From Hemerocallis citrina (Eukaryota > Streptophyta > Magnoliopsida > Asparagales > Asphodelaceae), in the NCBI GenBank assembly GCA_017893485.1, contig CM030363.1:173254686-173318685 (forward strand): a DNA stretch of 64,000 nucleotides, read 5' to 3'. The translations under genes were made by a program, and so were the position numbers. Under the pieces are notes generated by a model. That model ran no database searches. It saw only the letters and a list, made by a program, of their open reading frames with translations, and had not been told where the DNA came from. Below are positions 45,821-57,523 of the stretch, one piece after another (position 1 is the stretch's first letter; every line of letters starts with the position of its first letter).

Positions 45821-46746
45821 TCCTTCAACAATGTTTGTTTCTCTGTTCCTTTTCTTCTTGGGTAGTCTGTATTCAGTAGACTTGTGACCCATCTTGTCAC
45901 AATTGAAGCACTTGCCTTGAAACTTTGGCTTCTTGGAGATTCCTTCCTTAGGCCCCAACTTGGGATCCTTGTTGTTATGCTTGTTAGAACGTTGTTTATG
46001 TTCCACTACATTTGTCTTGGCCGCATGAATGATGACTCCGACCTTTTCAGATTCTCTATTGTCTTCTTCAATACGAAGCTTGACAATGAGATCTTCAATA
46101 TCTATTTCTTTTCGCTTATGCTTTGGTAATTCTTAAAGTCTTTCCAACCTGGTGGCAATTTTTGAATTATACATGCTACATGGAAACTTTCACTTAAGTT
46201 CATACCTTCAGCATGAATCTCATGCAAGATCAGTTGTATTTCTTGAACTTGACTGATCATTGTTTTAGAATCTACCATTTTATAGTTTAGGAAGCGGCCC
46301 ACAATGAATTTCTTGGCACCGACATCCTCAGTTTTATACTTATGGTCTAGTGATTTCCTAAGTTCTTTAGCAGTTCTTTTATCAAGGTATACATTATACA
46401 AAGCTAATCCGTTCATTATGTAATTCCTACATAAGTAATCCGCATTTTTCCAAGCATCCACAGCGGCGATGACTTGGTTATCTTGCTCATTTTTCTTAAG
46501 ATTTGGAGCTTCTTCGTTCAAGAATCTTGCAAGATTTAATGTGGTCAAATAGAACATCATCTTTTATTGCCACCTTTTGAAATTCTGCCCATTGAACTTC
46601 TCAGGTTTCTCCTCATGGGAGACTGAAACAGATACAACGGTTGGCATTGGCACTCGTGCCGGAGCAGCTGTCGGTACTTGTGTCGTATCAGCAACCAACA
46701 ATTGGACCGTTTCAGACACAGCAACATTCTCCGATGCAGTAGTCAT
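45821..46746 (-). pseudogene. gag: gag of the Tork-like element, outer (duplicated) copy
   Basis: Start at 46746 ([15 protein letters not shown]). Same order as the inner copy: KFNGQNFKRWQ, a Gln/Lys-region TAA at 46561, [31 protein letters not shown], then a frameshift near 46102-46130 and CFNCDKMGHKSTEY, where the last Cys of the knuckle is Tyr. The frame then runs into the partial LTR. Confidence 0.85.
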
Positions 46747-46854
46747 TTCGATTTTGAAAAATACACAACACGAGGTAAGTTTTCCAGATTAAAGAAAAAG
46801 AAAATAAGTGCCTCAAAATCAAAAATCAAGAAAATCAAAAAACTGTTTTAAGTT

Positions 46855-47643
46855 TGTTACAAATTTTGTTTACAGTAAAATCAACTTCGAGAAACTTATT
46901 CTCTTTGTTACAACTTTGGTTAGAAAAAGTTTGGTATAAATCCAAATGATTGAGAGGCAAAAAAACCAGAGAAGGAGGAGAGAAATGAAACCAATATGAA
47001 ATAAAAAAGAAAATAATGAAATCAACTGGTTAGATGTTGAGACTTGTGTAGCACACAATCTCCTTAAAACAGTTTTCGCCTCTTCCGAGTGCTGGAGCTA
47101 GTTGAGGCGCCTGTCTCCCAGGATGCAAAGAAGAAAGGGTTCACGTAGTCACCACGTAATACTCTCGATCTGGTAGCATCAGAACTCTATCACCTAAACC
47201 GAATGAACTTACGAAACGAAATGGAACAGAGAGGAAGAGAAGAGATTTTATGCAGGGAAGAAATTGAGGGGGGGCTCTATTTGTAGGGACGGGGTTAGAG
47301 ACTTGTAATGACAGACAAGGCTATGAATGCCTTCAGTATAACGACAGACAACCTGTTGAATGCGTACATCGTAACGGCAGACAACAGCCAATGCATTTGA
47401 ATGCCTTCAGTGTAACTGCAGACAATGAATTGAATGCACACACTGTAACGGCAAACAAAATGTTTAATATTGTACTAAAATAGCAGACAAAATCATTTAT
47501 GCATTTATAACAGCCATTTACAAAGGAAAAAATCAAAACTACAGCAAAACGTGGCTCTGCATGGGGTGGGGTTATGTCGGTCCGGCATTCGTGTCTGCAG
47601 GACGTGCGGACACACACAAGCCATATGTAATCCGGTCTGAGAT
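46855..47643 (-). repeat. 5' LTR of the Tork-like element, outer end missing
   Basis: Aligns with 39682-40480 of the left LTR and stops at GGTCTGAGAT, after which unrelated AT-rich sequence begins. The homopolymer here is only G7 (47269-47275) against G29 in the other LTR. Confidence 0.82.
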
Positions 47644-47810
47644 ATGAAAAAAATTGCGTGTAAGAAATGAGATATCTTATGATTGATCAAGAAAAACGTG
47701 AAATAATTTTTGTGACACTGTTTTATGTCGGCATGAAAAATTTTGCGTACAAGAAAGGAATATTATGATTGTTCAAGAAAAATGTGAAATAATTTTTATG
47801 CATATTGTGT
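47644..47810. repeat. Two tandem ~85-bp AT-rich units
   Basis: Two copies of a unit with ATGAAAAA..TTGCGT, AAGAAA and CAAGAAAAA.GTGAAATAATTT (47644-47715 and 47730-47805), directly outside the truncated LTR. Confidence 0.7.
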
Positions 47811-47879
47811 CACATTGTATCAGCTTTCAAGCTAGTCTTCAAGCAACTCATCGTGTCACCAACCTTTTTTTTTCATATA

Positions 47880-48288
47880 GGGCTTGTTTAGTGTGCAGTA
47901 AAATTATTGTAGCGATTTAAAATTCAAAGAAAAATACGGTTTAGCGGTTTTCTTAAGCATAAGTGAGCTGGATTTGGATTCCACCGCTACAGTAACGCTA
48001 CTGTAGTAACAAAAGAAATCGGACAAAAACCCATGGATTTCTTTGGAATAGTGTTGTAGCGCTACTATAGCAATCATAAAAATATTTCTCTCTCCTACAA
48101 TTTTATTCTATCCAATCAAATAATTCCACCTAACGCTCTACATTAAAAATAAATTCTCTTCTCTCTATCCTACAATACAATAAAATTAATCCAAACAAAC
48201 CATTTTTTTAGAACTCATTTCCACACATTTCTTGTCTCTACAGTAATTTTTATAGTTTGGAAACATTTTACAACCACCAAACAGCCCC
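47880..48288. mobile_element. PIF/Harbinger-like (Tourist-type) MITE
   Basis: 409 bp with imperfect terminal inverted repeats GGGCTTGTTTAG and CCAAACAGCCCC and flanking ATA on both sides (47877-47879, 48289-48291). The interior contains CTACAGTAACGCTACTGTAG, a perfect inverted repeat. No transposase. Confidence 0.72.
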
Positions 48289-48545
48289 ATAATGGAGCTT
48301 TCATGTCTCCTTCACCTCTTATAGATGGAGGATAGAATCTATTATCTATTATTCTATTATCAATATACTATATATAAAGGCAGTAGGGGCAGAAATGTTT
48401 GATTTTTTTATTTTACAAAAAATATTTTTAAAATGCGAAAATTCTTCTCTGTCCTTGGCTTTCCTAAAATTCTAACAGTTTTCCATCGGTATGAACAAAT
48501 GAGAAAATGGGATGGAACAAGTGGAAAAAAAGAAGAAAAAATCTA

Positions 48546-48550
48546 ACTCA

Positions 48551-48614
<64 letters not shown>
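48546..48614. repeat. (CT)n microsatellite
   Basis: About 65 bp of CT dinucleotides with a TTTCT interruption. The complementary (GA)n run lies at 48896-48940. Confidence 0.95.
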
Positions 48615-48615
<1 letters not shown>

Positions 48616-48889
48616 CAGTCTCTTTCGATATGCAACCAGCGCTTCTCTTTTTTTCTTGTTATTTTCACTGTTTTCTTTTCAACCAAGGGTCCATCCATCC
48701 GCCTCCTTCGTTCTCCAATCAAAAACACCCTACCATCGCCTTCGTCACCGTAGAGAGATATATGAAGGTAAAGGGTTTACAACAATTTTTTTTTTAAAAA
48801 AAAATAATAATTTCAACTCTTCTTCTCTTCTTTTATCATCTATGTTCCTAAAATCCCCAATTTTCCAAACCCTACCTGGACCACACCAT

Positions 48890-48895
<6 letters not shown>

Positions 48896-48940
<45 letters not shown>
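48896..48940. repeat. (GA)n microsatellite
   Basis: About 45 bp of GA dinucleotides, complementary to the CT tract ~290 bp upstream; ORFs that cross either tract are not genes. 48941-49189 shows nothing recognisable. Confidence 0.95.
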
Positions 48941-48945
<5 letters not shown>

Positions 48946-49189
48946 AGACGGTGACACCTAGAAAACCTACTAGCCCCCACCTCCCTCCTTATCCCTCCTT
49001 CTTCCCGTAATTTCACAGCCTTCATTTGTGATATTAATCTGTATTAGTTTTAAATTTACTGAATGTTCATAGGGTTCTAATGAGAGTAAAATTGGTGAAC
49101 TATCTACACCATTCGATCCTGACGCGAATCTCAAAGTCTTCCCACTTCCTTTTTTGGGCCAGTTACACAGGTCCATCCTAGTGTGGGCC

Positions 49190-49527
49190 GGGTTGCACCC
49201 CCTATAGGGGACCCAAGAACATTTCCTAATTAGGTTCTTACGCCTATAAATACAGCCTCATCTCTACAGTAACGAGGTAATCACAATTTCCACCATTTAA
49301 GCTTTTCTTAATACTCTGGTTATTGACTTGAGCGTCGGATGGTCTATCGTCAGGAGTCATCCCAGTGTCTTAGACTTTATTGCAGGTATCCGACGCCCAC
49401 CGAACCATCCAGATCCACCACATCAGCTTCACATTAAAGTCAGATCGGAGATCGAGATATGAGTTTCTTCTTCCTTGAAAGAACTCACATTATCTGTTGC
49501 TCCCACACCCAAAAACAAGTAGCATCA
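49190..49527 (+). repeat. 5' LTR (3' portion) of the middle Tat-type element
   Basis: CCTATAAATACAG (49243-49255), GAGGTAATCACAATTTCC, TGACTTGAGCGTCGGATGG and end GTAGCATCA (49527), all matching the other two Tat-type LTRs. The U3 start was not located. Confidence 0.7.
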
Positions 49528-49548
49528 TATTGACGCCGTATGTGGGAA
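49528..49548 (+). other. Primer-site region of the middle Tat-type element
   Basis: TATTGACGCCGTATGTGGGA directly after the LTR resembles the TTTGGCGCCGT(C/T)TGTGGG sequence usual at this place in Tat/Ogre elements, with a few changes. Confidence 0.6.
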
Positions 49549-49659
49549 ACCTAGATTCGAGCCTCTTTTTTCAAATTCTACTTCGTGATAGACAACCCCT
49601 ATTGCTCCTAGGGCCAAGAAGACTCCACCCGCGGGTCAACCATCCGACCCCCCAGTTCC

Positions 49660-52600
49660 TCCATGCCCGAAACGAAGTCGAGCGACAACTCAAGGGTCCC
49701 GACAACAGCAGGACCAAGGAGTGCAGAAGCCCGTGTTAGTGTATGCCCTAGAGGCCAGTTGTGTATTGACATTGCTAGTTTGCATTGTATCATGATATTT
49801 ATTTTCTATTGAGACATTTTATTTATTGTGAATTAAATGAACATGATAAAGTTCTTAGAATAATAAGTTCAATGTCATGGGATATCAAGTTCATAACTTG
49901 ATTATAAGATCATATTGGCTGAAATCAGAACACTATTTTTAAATGTCTCTAGTTAAGTATTATTGTGAATTAGGATAATGATAATACATAGAGACTAGTG
50001 TGTGCGTAGATTGATGACCATTCTCACGGGTCATGGATATGAGATATCAAGTCTTCACATGGGTACATATTATAGTAATAATGTACTGGACTAACCCACC
50101 ATGATAACTTTATATGGATCGTTACATGAATGTCATAAGCGATTCCCTACATAAGATATTATATATTTTAATGCCGTCAAAAGTTGCCTGTAATAAGGTG
50201 ATTATAAAATCGATAATTGGATATACTACAAATCATGCGAAGGGATGTGAGTGACTTAGATAGGATTTATCCCTCCTACCTAATATGAGCGATATCTACG
50301 AGCCCCTTGATTGAGTGGGACTGCAAAATGTATGGTTGTGCTCAAATGAATCAATATGAGATATTGAGCTTATTTGTTTAAATAAGTCTACTCGGACATC
50401 AAGAAACCAAAGATTGAAATATACAAGGGTGAAAAGCTCTATACCTTGTGGTAAGTTAAGATATCTGGACAAAAGGACTAGACTATATGGTAACATTGGT
50501 CACAGATAGGTTATGTCAAATTACTTACATTCCTGTTACGTGAGTAGCAGTGATGTATTGCTAGATACAGCTCACTGTTTGTAACCCTAGAATAAGATTT
50601 TACTATTACTGTCAACGTAATGAGAACCTAAATGGTCACACAGCTAGAATGGATCGAAATTGGGATTTAAATTCATGAGATGAATTTAACTGGGAATCCT
50701 AGTAAGACTTGGACGCCTGACATGGTTGGGTAATTAATTAGAATAAATGGGTCGACTAAAGTTAGAAGGCCCACACACAAATCTGTCCCAGGTCAGATTG
50801 TGAGTCCAACCGCCTCACTACTCTCTAGGGTTGATTTTCTACACCTATATATGATATATTTATGTGGAAAAGATACATGAAAAAAATCATAGCCATCACA
50901 GAAGCTGTGAGAGAGAGAGATCATGGGGAACACCCCTTTCCCGCAGCTAGCACTGCGGTGTGAGGGAGAGATTTATTTGATCCGTTCATGTGGATACAGT
51001 AGAGGTACCGCAACCTTTGCGGTGCTGTGATTGGCATATTTTGGAGACACCAGATCCATCTTTAAGATATAACTCCTAAACACGATTTATGGTTTTCGCA
51101 TGGATCCATAGTTAGGTTTCGATATTTTGTGATTTTTCCGCTATGTATTTAATCTGTGAATGCCCTCGAAACCTAACAGCCAGTCCTGAGCACTTCCCAT
51201 TTGGTGGCACGGAAGGTCACCCAGCCAATGGTCTACGACCTGAGAAACGTCATCAACAGTCAACAGAATGACGACGACCTCCAAAATCGCCTCAATCGAT
51301 CCCAAAGGGGATGGGGGCTCGGATTGCAATTTCAGTCGGACTTGCCACTCCTCCCATGGTCGAGATAGGGAGCATAGCCGCTCCCCGAGGGACCACCGAC
51401 CGTCCAACGATCGAAGGGATGAGGGTCACGTAACCACTGCGTAGTTCCACAAATTTCGAGATGAAATCCTCTGAGCCATCCGAGGCGGGGCCCCACCCAA
51501 GCAAATAGTCGACCGAATAGGAGCGGCTGAGAATGGGAACGATGAATCCCATGGGTCAACCCGAACCGAAGGACGGGAAGACCCCATCCTCAAGCGACTT
51601 CGGGAAATGGAGGGTCGCCATGCTTGGATCGCCGAGGGCAGGAGGCAGTCCGAACAGAGATATCGGCCGAACAAGCCACCATTCTCCTCTCATATTCTCG
51701 ATGCGCATGTTCCGAGGAGCTTCAAGCCTCCAGCATTTGAGACCTGCTACGGAGAAATGGATCTTGCTGATCACATCGAGGGCTTCAAAACTCTCATGAT
51801 GATTCACAGCACCTTGGATCCCCTTTTCTACCGTGCATTTGTGGCCACCCTGAGAGGCCCCGCATGAGTGTGGTTCACCAAACTTTCCCCCGGTTCGATC
51901 TACTCCTTCGAGCAGCTTGAGGAGAGCTTCCATACTCTGTGACCAGCCGTAAGGCTGAGAAGACGAGCATCTCTCTGCTGGTTCTCAGAAAGAAGGACGG
52001 GGAATCCCTCCGAAACTTTGTCGAGAGTTTCACGGCTGAGGCTCGGTCGATCTCCTCCATCAACTCTGGGGTAGCAGCGGTAGCTTTCTGACACAATGTT
52101 CGCCATGACTCGCTGAAGGCCTCCCTGGCCAAGAATCCTCAGGCTGACTTTCCCGACCTTCTCCATATAAGCGAAAAGTATATTCGGGCCGAGAAAGCCC
52201 TCCACCCCGTGGGTCGAAAGGGATCCCCCACCAAAGCGAAAAGAAGACAGACAGATCCAAACTCGCCAAGAAGACCCAGAAGGACACCTCCGCGAAGGGG
52301 CATTTTCCCTCCGCGGTTCGTCAAGTTTACTCTGCTCAACGCGAGCATGTATGCCATCCTGATGGAAATCGAGGGCAACGACATACTCCAGCACCCCGCT
52401 CTATCCAATAATCCCAACAAGAAAAGGGACAGGAGGTACTACTGTCATTGCCATTGGGACCATGGCCATGACTCCGACAATTTCCGAGCTCTGAAGTACG
52501 AAATCGAGGCACTCATTCGGAGAGGGTACATTACCAAATTCACTCAGAATGGCCCGAGGGCCTCTTCGCCCCCTCGCGAGGAGAACAAACGTCCAGAACT

Positions 52601-52739
52601 AGAGCCCGAACCCCAGGACACCGATAACCTGGCCATCCTCCACTGTGTCCATAGTGGGTCCATGGGGGGAAAGTCTAGCTCCTCCCGCAAAGTCTTCATC
52701 CAGAATGTAAACTCCGTTTACAACTGTCCCCCTCCCTGA
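49660..52739 (+). pseudogene. gag: gag of the middle Tat-type element, interrupted by a solo LTR
   Basis: N-terminal part at ~49660-49733 and the rest after the solo LTR from 51179. Recognisable blocks: PPFSSHILDAHVPRSFKPPA, DLADHIEGFKTLMM, FYRAFVATLRGPA then a TGA where the family has Arg, WFTKLSPGSIYSFEQLEESF, and in another frame FVKFTLLNASMYAILMEIEG, RRYYCHCHWDHGHDSDNFRA and LKYEIEALIRRGYITKF. This is the Tat/Ogre gag pattern, including the His/Cys motif. Several stops and frameshifts make it a pseudogene. It ends at 52739, and 40 bp later unrelated LTR-like sequence begins. Confidence 0.83.
49734..51178 (+). mobile_element. Solo LTR (1445 bp) inserted in the Tat gag
   Basis: Starts TGTTAGTGTATGCCCTAGAG and ends CGAAACCTAACA. 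Flanks are GCCCG and GCCAG (4/5). TATA-like CCTATATATGATATAT at ~50843-50858. No coding region. gag sequence is continuous on both sides, so internal sequence and second LTR were lost by recombination. Confidence 0.85.
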
Positions 52740-52778
52740 GGTCTCAGATTGGTTGTCTCCTTCTCGGATGAGGATCTC

Positions 52779-52990
52779 TGTAACGCCCCGAATTTCAAAT
52801 ACAAATTTACAAAGAATTTGTATAAACAAGATCTTTTACTTCCACTTTGTACAAATTTACAAAGAATTTAAATTTTTTTATTTACAACATTGTTCTTTAT
52901 AATAGCACATCAGATATAAATAAATATAATACAACATATGTTAATGAAAACTCTTCAATCTTATGACAACCCATCACAGCAACTTCAACT
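52779..52990 (-). repeat. LTR fragment related to the LARD-like element
   Basis: Begins TGTAACGCCCCGAATTTC, like the ends at 8548 and 15264, and stays alignable with gaps for ~150-200 bp (ACAAATTTACAAAGAATTT, ATCAGATATAAAT). It is clearly more diverged than the two young LTRs. No matching far end found. Confidence 0.65.
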
Positions 52991-53229
52991 GAAATTTTTG
53001 ATATGCTATACGTGAGCTTATTAATTTCTTCGTCTTGAATTCCTACAGTAGTTGGTGGTTGGATACTATCTGATGTTTGATGAAGCTTAACTAGAAGTCT
53101 TATAATAATATTATTCTGTCTAATAATTACTTTATCAGACTGGGCCTAAGGATTATATGAACTTTATCCTTCTGGATCTTTAAATGTTTTTGTATATTCT
53201 AAAGCTTCGTTCTAAGGATCAAGCATTAA

Positions 53230-53514
53230 TTAGCTAAGAGAAATATGATTAATTTCTTCTAGTATACGCTTATTTTCTTTTGAAACTTCTTGTAAAATCT
53301 GTGCGTATGTCTTTTCTTCTAAAAGGTTCTTGGTTTCTATTTCTATATTTTTAGGCTGCTTGTAATCTAGGGAGTCTTTTAAGTCTATGATGTCTTTCTT
53401 GCTCGGCAAGTATTCTAACTTAGCAAGTTTTTCTAGCATAGTAAGATTTTGGTTTTTAATACTAATAAGTTTCACGCGGGATGCACGTTTTAATAAAGAT
53501 TTGGAGTTAAACAT
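53230..53514 (-). pseudogene. Coding remnant of unknown family, coiled-coil rich
   Basis: A 94-residue Lys/Glu/Leu-rich open stretch (SKKDIIDLKDSLDYKQPKNI, EEKTYAQILQEVSKENKRIL) with heptad-like spacing. A decayed continuation in another frame lies at 52990-53220 (YTKTFKDPEG, IIIRQNNIIIRLLVKL). I do not recognise the family; the composition would fit a structural protein of a retroelement or pararetrovirus-like sequence, but no diagnostic motif is present. Confidence 0.3.
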
Positions 53515-55450
53515 GCGATATACGTAAGTCGACAGTAATTAGCACGTACGATGAATGTCTTAATTTTTATTTTAAAAAATGTTGGAGTTGAACGGACGAT
53601 ATTCTTAAATTTTAAAGGATGTTGAAGACAAAATTTTGATTTCCACGTACGATGCACGTGTTCATAAATATAGTTTGAGTTGTACGTGTGGTGTCCGGAC
53701 TTATTTGATGAGAAAGTGGTGTTGTAACCCCTATTTCCGGTTGTACGGATTTTTCTTGTATTTTGTGGTGTTCTCTTTTCTATTTTAATATATTTTGGGT
53801 CTTGGACTTGTTGTGGGCCTTCTGTTACAATTTATTATTCTAGTATTATTGTTATTATTATTATTACTATCCTTGTTATCTTTTATTAGCTCAATCCATT
53901 TCCAAGCTCATACTATTATCTACCCAAATCCATCTCTTTATTGGATCTTAAAATCAAATCCTAGTCTACCCAAACCCACAAACCCATATTCCCCCTAACA
54001 ACCAACCCAGATCTCCTCAACTGCACAATTCCCCGTATCTCCTAACCACTCACGTTCCCATCCCCACTATCTCGTATCTACCCCCTTAATTAATATTATT
54101 TTATTATTCTAAAAACCCTTTCCCTTACATTCTCTCTCGCCCCGTCCCTCTCTCCTCTGTTTACCCAAACAAAACAGAATCCCCAAGCCTTTAAAGCTCT
54201 CCAACTCCGATCGCCACCACCATAGCCAGCCTCGCGAGCCGCCCTTACCCTGTTCCTCCATCCGCTCGAGTCTCCCTCGTCGCACCAGCACTTCCACCTA
54301 TCTCCATCATCCCCGTCCTCCATCGAAGAACCCATCCCCAACCTCTCGCCCTCATCGCCATCATCAACCTCCGCCTCATCCACTCGATTGTCGAACTCCT
54401 CGTCTTCCTCATCACCTTGCCATTTGCTCGACGACTTCCGACAGCCACCCCGCAGCCGCTCGTCGACTCAGTCGTCGTCCCCCTTGTCAGCCAAGTCGAG
54501 AGCCTCGTCTTCAACCTCACGACCCATCCACATTGTCACCCCGCTCGTCTTATCCTCTCGCTGAAATCGCCGCCTACCACAGTTGCGAGCACCTCTCGCT
54601 CGAGCCACCTGAGCCTTGGCTTCCTGCCATTGCCGCAGTTGTCTTCTTCCTCCTCCGTTCGAGCTCCGAGCATCGCTGAAACCCATCGAAGCACAGAGAA
54701 CTCCCCCGTAGTCGTCTTCCCCTATTTTCGAGCGAGAACAGAGCCGTCACCGAGCCTCGCCGTTGCCGTCACTTCCCGACCGTAGCGACATCGTCTCCGT
54801 CTATCGTCGTCGCCCCGCCGCTGTGTCGCACCGTCGCCAACCGCCGTGGTTGCCGAGGTCTCACCCGCGCTCTCTCCTTCTCTCTCTGTCGAAGTAAGGA
54901 AGAAGAATAGGCAGCGGTGGATTTTGGTGTTTGCTGTGTTGTCGAGGGGGGATCCGATCTTGGCTTTCAGTGTGTGCTGTTTTGCCTGGTAGGGGATCCG
55001 CTGTGGTGGACTTGGTGTGTTGCCGTGGTGTGTTTGTGTGCTGTTGCTATTTTTTACGTGTCTCGCCCGTGTCTTGGATTGTCGCCGGGGATTCCTATCC
55101 CGTTATTATTCGAATCTCTCACACAAAAGGCAAGTCCACTTGAACTCGGTTTATTTTCTAGTTCAAGATTATTGATCTCCCTCGCAAGTAGTTCTCTTTC
55201 GATTATCATATATTGCTTGTGTACTTTCCATTGGTAATATCGAGGGTTTACATGAGCTAACCCGAAGTATCCTTGACTCATGCCGATATTTATTGTTTCA
55301 AACCCAAACTTGCATGCACACACGACATGAACAAATTGACTAGAACTTGCATATGAGAAATATAAAATGTTATGGATACATGTTGATTGATTGAGATCTC
55401 GTGAATTGAATCGTGACATGATAATCTTGCTTTGTATACAGTAGAATTTC
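53515..55450. other. Unassigned region with a GC/CpG-rich core (54170-54900)
   Basis: 53515-53760 carries CACGTACGATGCACGTG-type motifs like those in the LARD LTR. 54170-54900 is CT- and CpG-rich with long open frames on both strands of low complexity (Ser, Pro, Leu, Arg) and no domain. It resembles the transcribed leader of a large gypsy LTR, but no LTR ends were found. Confidence 0.3.
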
Positions 55451-56480
55451 ATCTCAACTTGTTGTACCTTAATGTTAATGCTTCGTACACTGCCTCAATC
55501 AAAACGACACATGCACACCCGCCAGTTTCAAAACTTATTACCTAGTTTGTTACGTTTTTAATAATATTCGAAGCAACCTTATATACGAAGTTTTATTGCA
55601 TGAAGTAACTACATAATTTAGCCCGAATATTTATTCTTGATTCCACAAAACAATATGCAAATGTCTTCTAAACAAGCGCGGGGCGTGGGAAGAGGGGTGG
55701 GGAAGCTAGCCTATTGTAAGCGTGCGATAACAACATATTTCACGTGCTCTTCTAGATTGTTATTCATTTCATTGAAATCAAATACAACAAGTCTACATTA
55801 CTTTCCCTCACCAAAATAAAAAAAGGTTTACATTACTCAATAACGATTGTAACCCTGTACAATATATTGCACATAATTTTTAAATATAACCGTGGACAAT
55901 ATATTATACAAAATTTTTAAAATTTGAGAAAATAACAAAACTAATTTTTTTGAAAAAAATTTTCCAATAGCATCTATACAATATTGTATGCTTTTTAAGA
56001 TTTGATCAAGGAATAATAAGATTGCACTTCAAAATTTGGATGGAGAGAGTAAGAAGTTACCTCTTATATATACTCTTTTTTTTTTTGTTCTAAAAATAAA
56101 AAATTGAAAAAATTCTTGGACCAAAAGTGGTTTAACATAATATACTGTATAATATACTGTATAGATATAGATTGAAATCAAATACATACTTTACTCGATG
56201 AAGAGACTATATTAGCCCAACCTATCCACCACGTGGGCGGCCACTTGCTAGTTGGATGATGGATGAGAATGATTCCTATGCCAACTATAATTAATTAGCA
56301 AAAATAATAATAATAATAATTAACAATTCAAGTAAGAACCCGCATTAGAAAACCATTATCTTGGATTTATTTCTCACAATAATAATACAGGAGTTAGAAA
56401 TACAAAAGAGAATCTGTTGTCGTTTGCAAAATATATATATATATATCTCTAATCTCTAATATTATATTGGGAGAAGGCCT
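55451..56480. other. AT-rich intergenic sequence
   Basis: No gene or element ends recognised. Contains a short (AAT)n run (56303-56322) and an (AT)n run (56430-56446). Confidence 0.5.
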
Positions 56481-56800
56481 TTGTATCATTTGTCATTTTG
56501 TCACTCTACCAACATGTGCAACGCACGTACATAACAAATATAAGGAAGGTTTCCGGTTCAAATCCTCCCTACATCAGAGTTTTTATTCTTATTTTTTGAA
56601 ATTATTAAAACGTGCATCGCACGTGTAAATTTGTAATGGGAGAATGCCTTAGTGACATTTGTAAATTTGTAAATCTACCAACGCGTGCATTGCACGTGAT
56701 AACTAATATGAATGAGGTTAGGTTCGAGTCCTCACAACGTCAAATATTTTACTTGAATTTTTTAAAATATATTAAATGTGCATCAAACGTGTAAAGTACT
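56481..56800. repeat. Two imperfect ~165-bp repeat units with B-box-like sequences
   Basis: The units share TTGTCA/TAAATYTACCAAC, TGCAACGCACGT or TGCATTGCACGTG, and GGTTCAAATCCTC or GGTTCGAGTCCTC followed by a T-rich stretch and CGTGCATC(G/A)(C/A)ACGTGTAAA. The GGTTCRARTCC core matches the RNA polymerase III B-box consensus, so SINE ancestry is possible. An A-box is not convincing. An (ATCT)n run lies at 56810-56830, and more TGCATTGCACGTG copies follow to 57040. Confidence 0.45.
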
Positions 56801-57040
56801 ATATGTTTATTTATCTATCTATCTATCTATAATATAATATATAATAACTATTATAATGAAAGAGTTGGAGTTATAAATCTACATACTTACGCGCAACTTC
56901 AACTCTCTCATATGGTCTTCCCATTTATTTTTAAAAATATATAATCATATTTATTAAGACATGCATCACACGTGTAAATTAGAGTTTTTTAATTTAATTT
57001 TTTTTAAAAAATTTATACGTGCATTGCACGTGTATATTAC

Positions 57041-57523
57041 TAGTATAAATGAAGGTCAAACTGTCAGAAAATACTTCAATATATCGTAGATCTCAGTGTT
57101 GAATACCGTAAACATGTTTAAGAAAATAACCGATACCCTGAATTTCAAATCCTATTGTGTTCATTGTCATTGTCTGCACAAATCGACAAGATTCAAAGGC
57201 ATGAAGATACATCAACCACTAGATTCCCTGAATTTCTGACTTTGTCCCAAATGCCAAATTATGAAGATAGCCATATCTGACTATAATAACCACATATACT
57301 GTTGAAGAACTGAAAACAAGTAACACATGAAATGCATGCAAGCATGATGAGTGATCAACGCTAAACCACTTGTATCAATAATACTCAAAAAGCAAAAAAA
57401 GAAACGACAACAATAATTAGAAGAAGGATTATGTAGTAAGCAGTAGAAATGGTAATAGTACTTTAATAAGTACGGAGGCTAGAGTTAGGAGTAGGGATAG
57501 ATCAGAACTTGGATGAAAATATA
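57041..57523. other. Flanking sequence without recognisable features
   Basis: AT-rich, no domain-bearing ORF. It borders the 3' LTR that starts at 57524 and may be the insertion site of that element. Confidence 0.4.

Larger units (their letters stand above)
39682..47643 (-). mobile_element. Tork-like Ty1/copia retrotransposon, decayed and partly duplicated
   Basis: Minus orientation with its 3' LTR on the left (39682-40849) and a truncated 5' LTR on the right (46855-47643). Coding order gag-PR-INT-RT-RNaseH runs from right to left. The leader, LTR end and gag are tandemly duplicated (44490-45820 and 45820-47148). The outer ~400 bp of the right LTR are gone, so no target duplication can be checked. 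Confidence 0.88.

Noticed and set aside
48507..48961. Overlapping ORFs of 96 and 149 codons
   Set aside because: Mostly Ser-Leu and Arg-Glu runs encoded by CT/GA microsatellites.
53690..53745. Far end of the LARD-related LTR (GGTGTTGTAACCCC)
   Set aside because: Does not match the GGGGTGTTACA end and no target duplication with the 52779 side.
54096..54785. ORFs on both strands in the CpG-rich region
   Set aside because: Low-complexity translations, no domain, no conserved start; more likely leader or LTR sequence.
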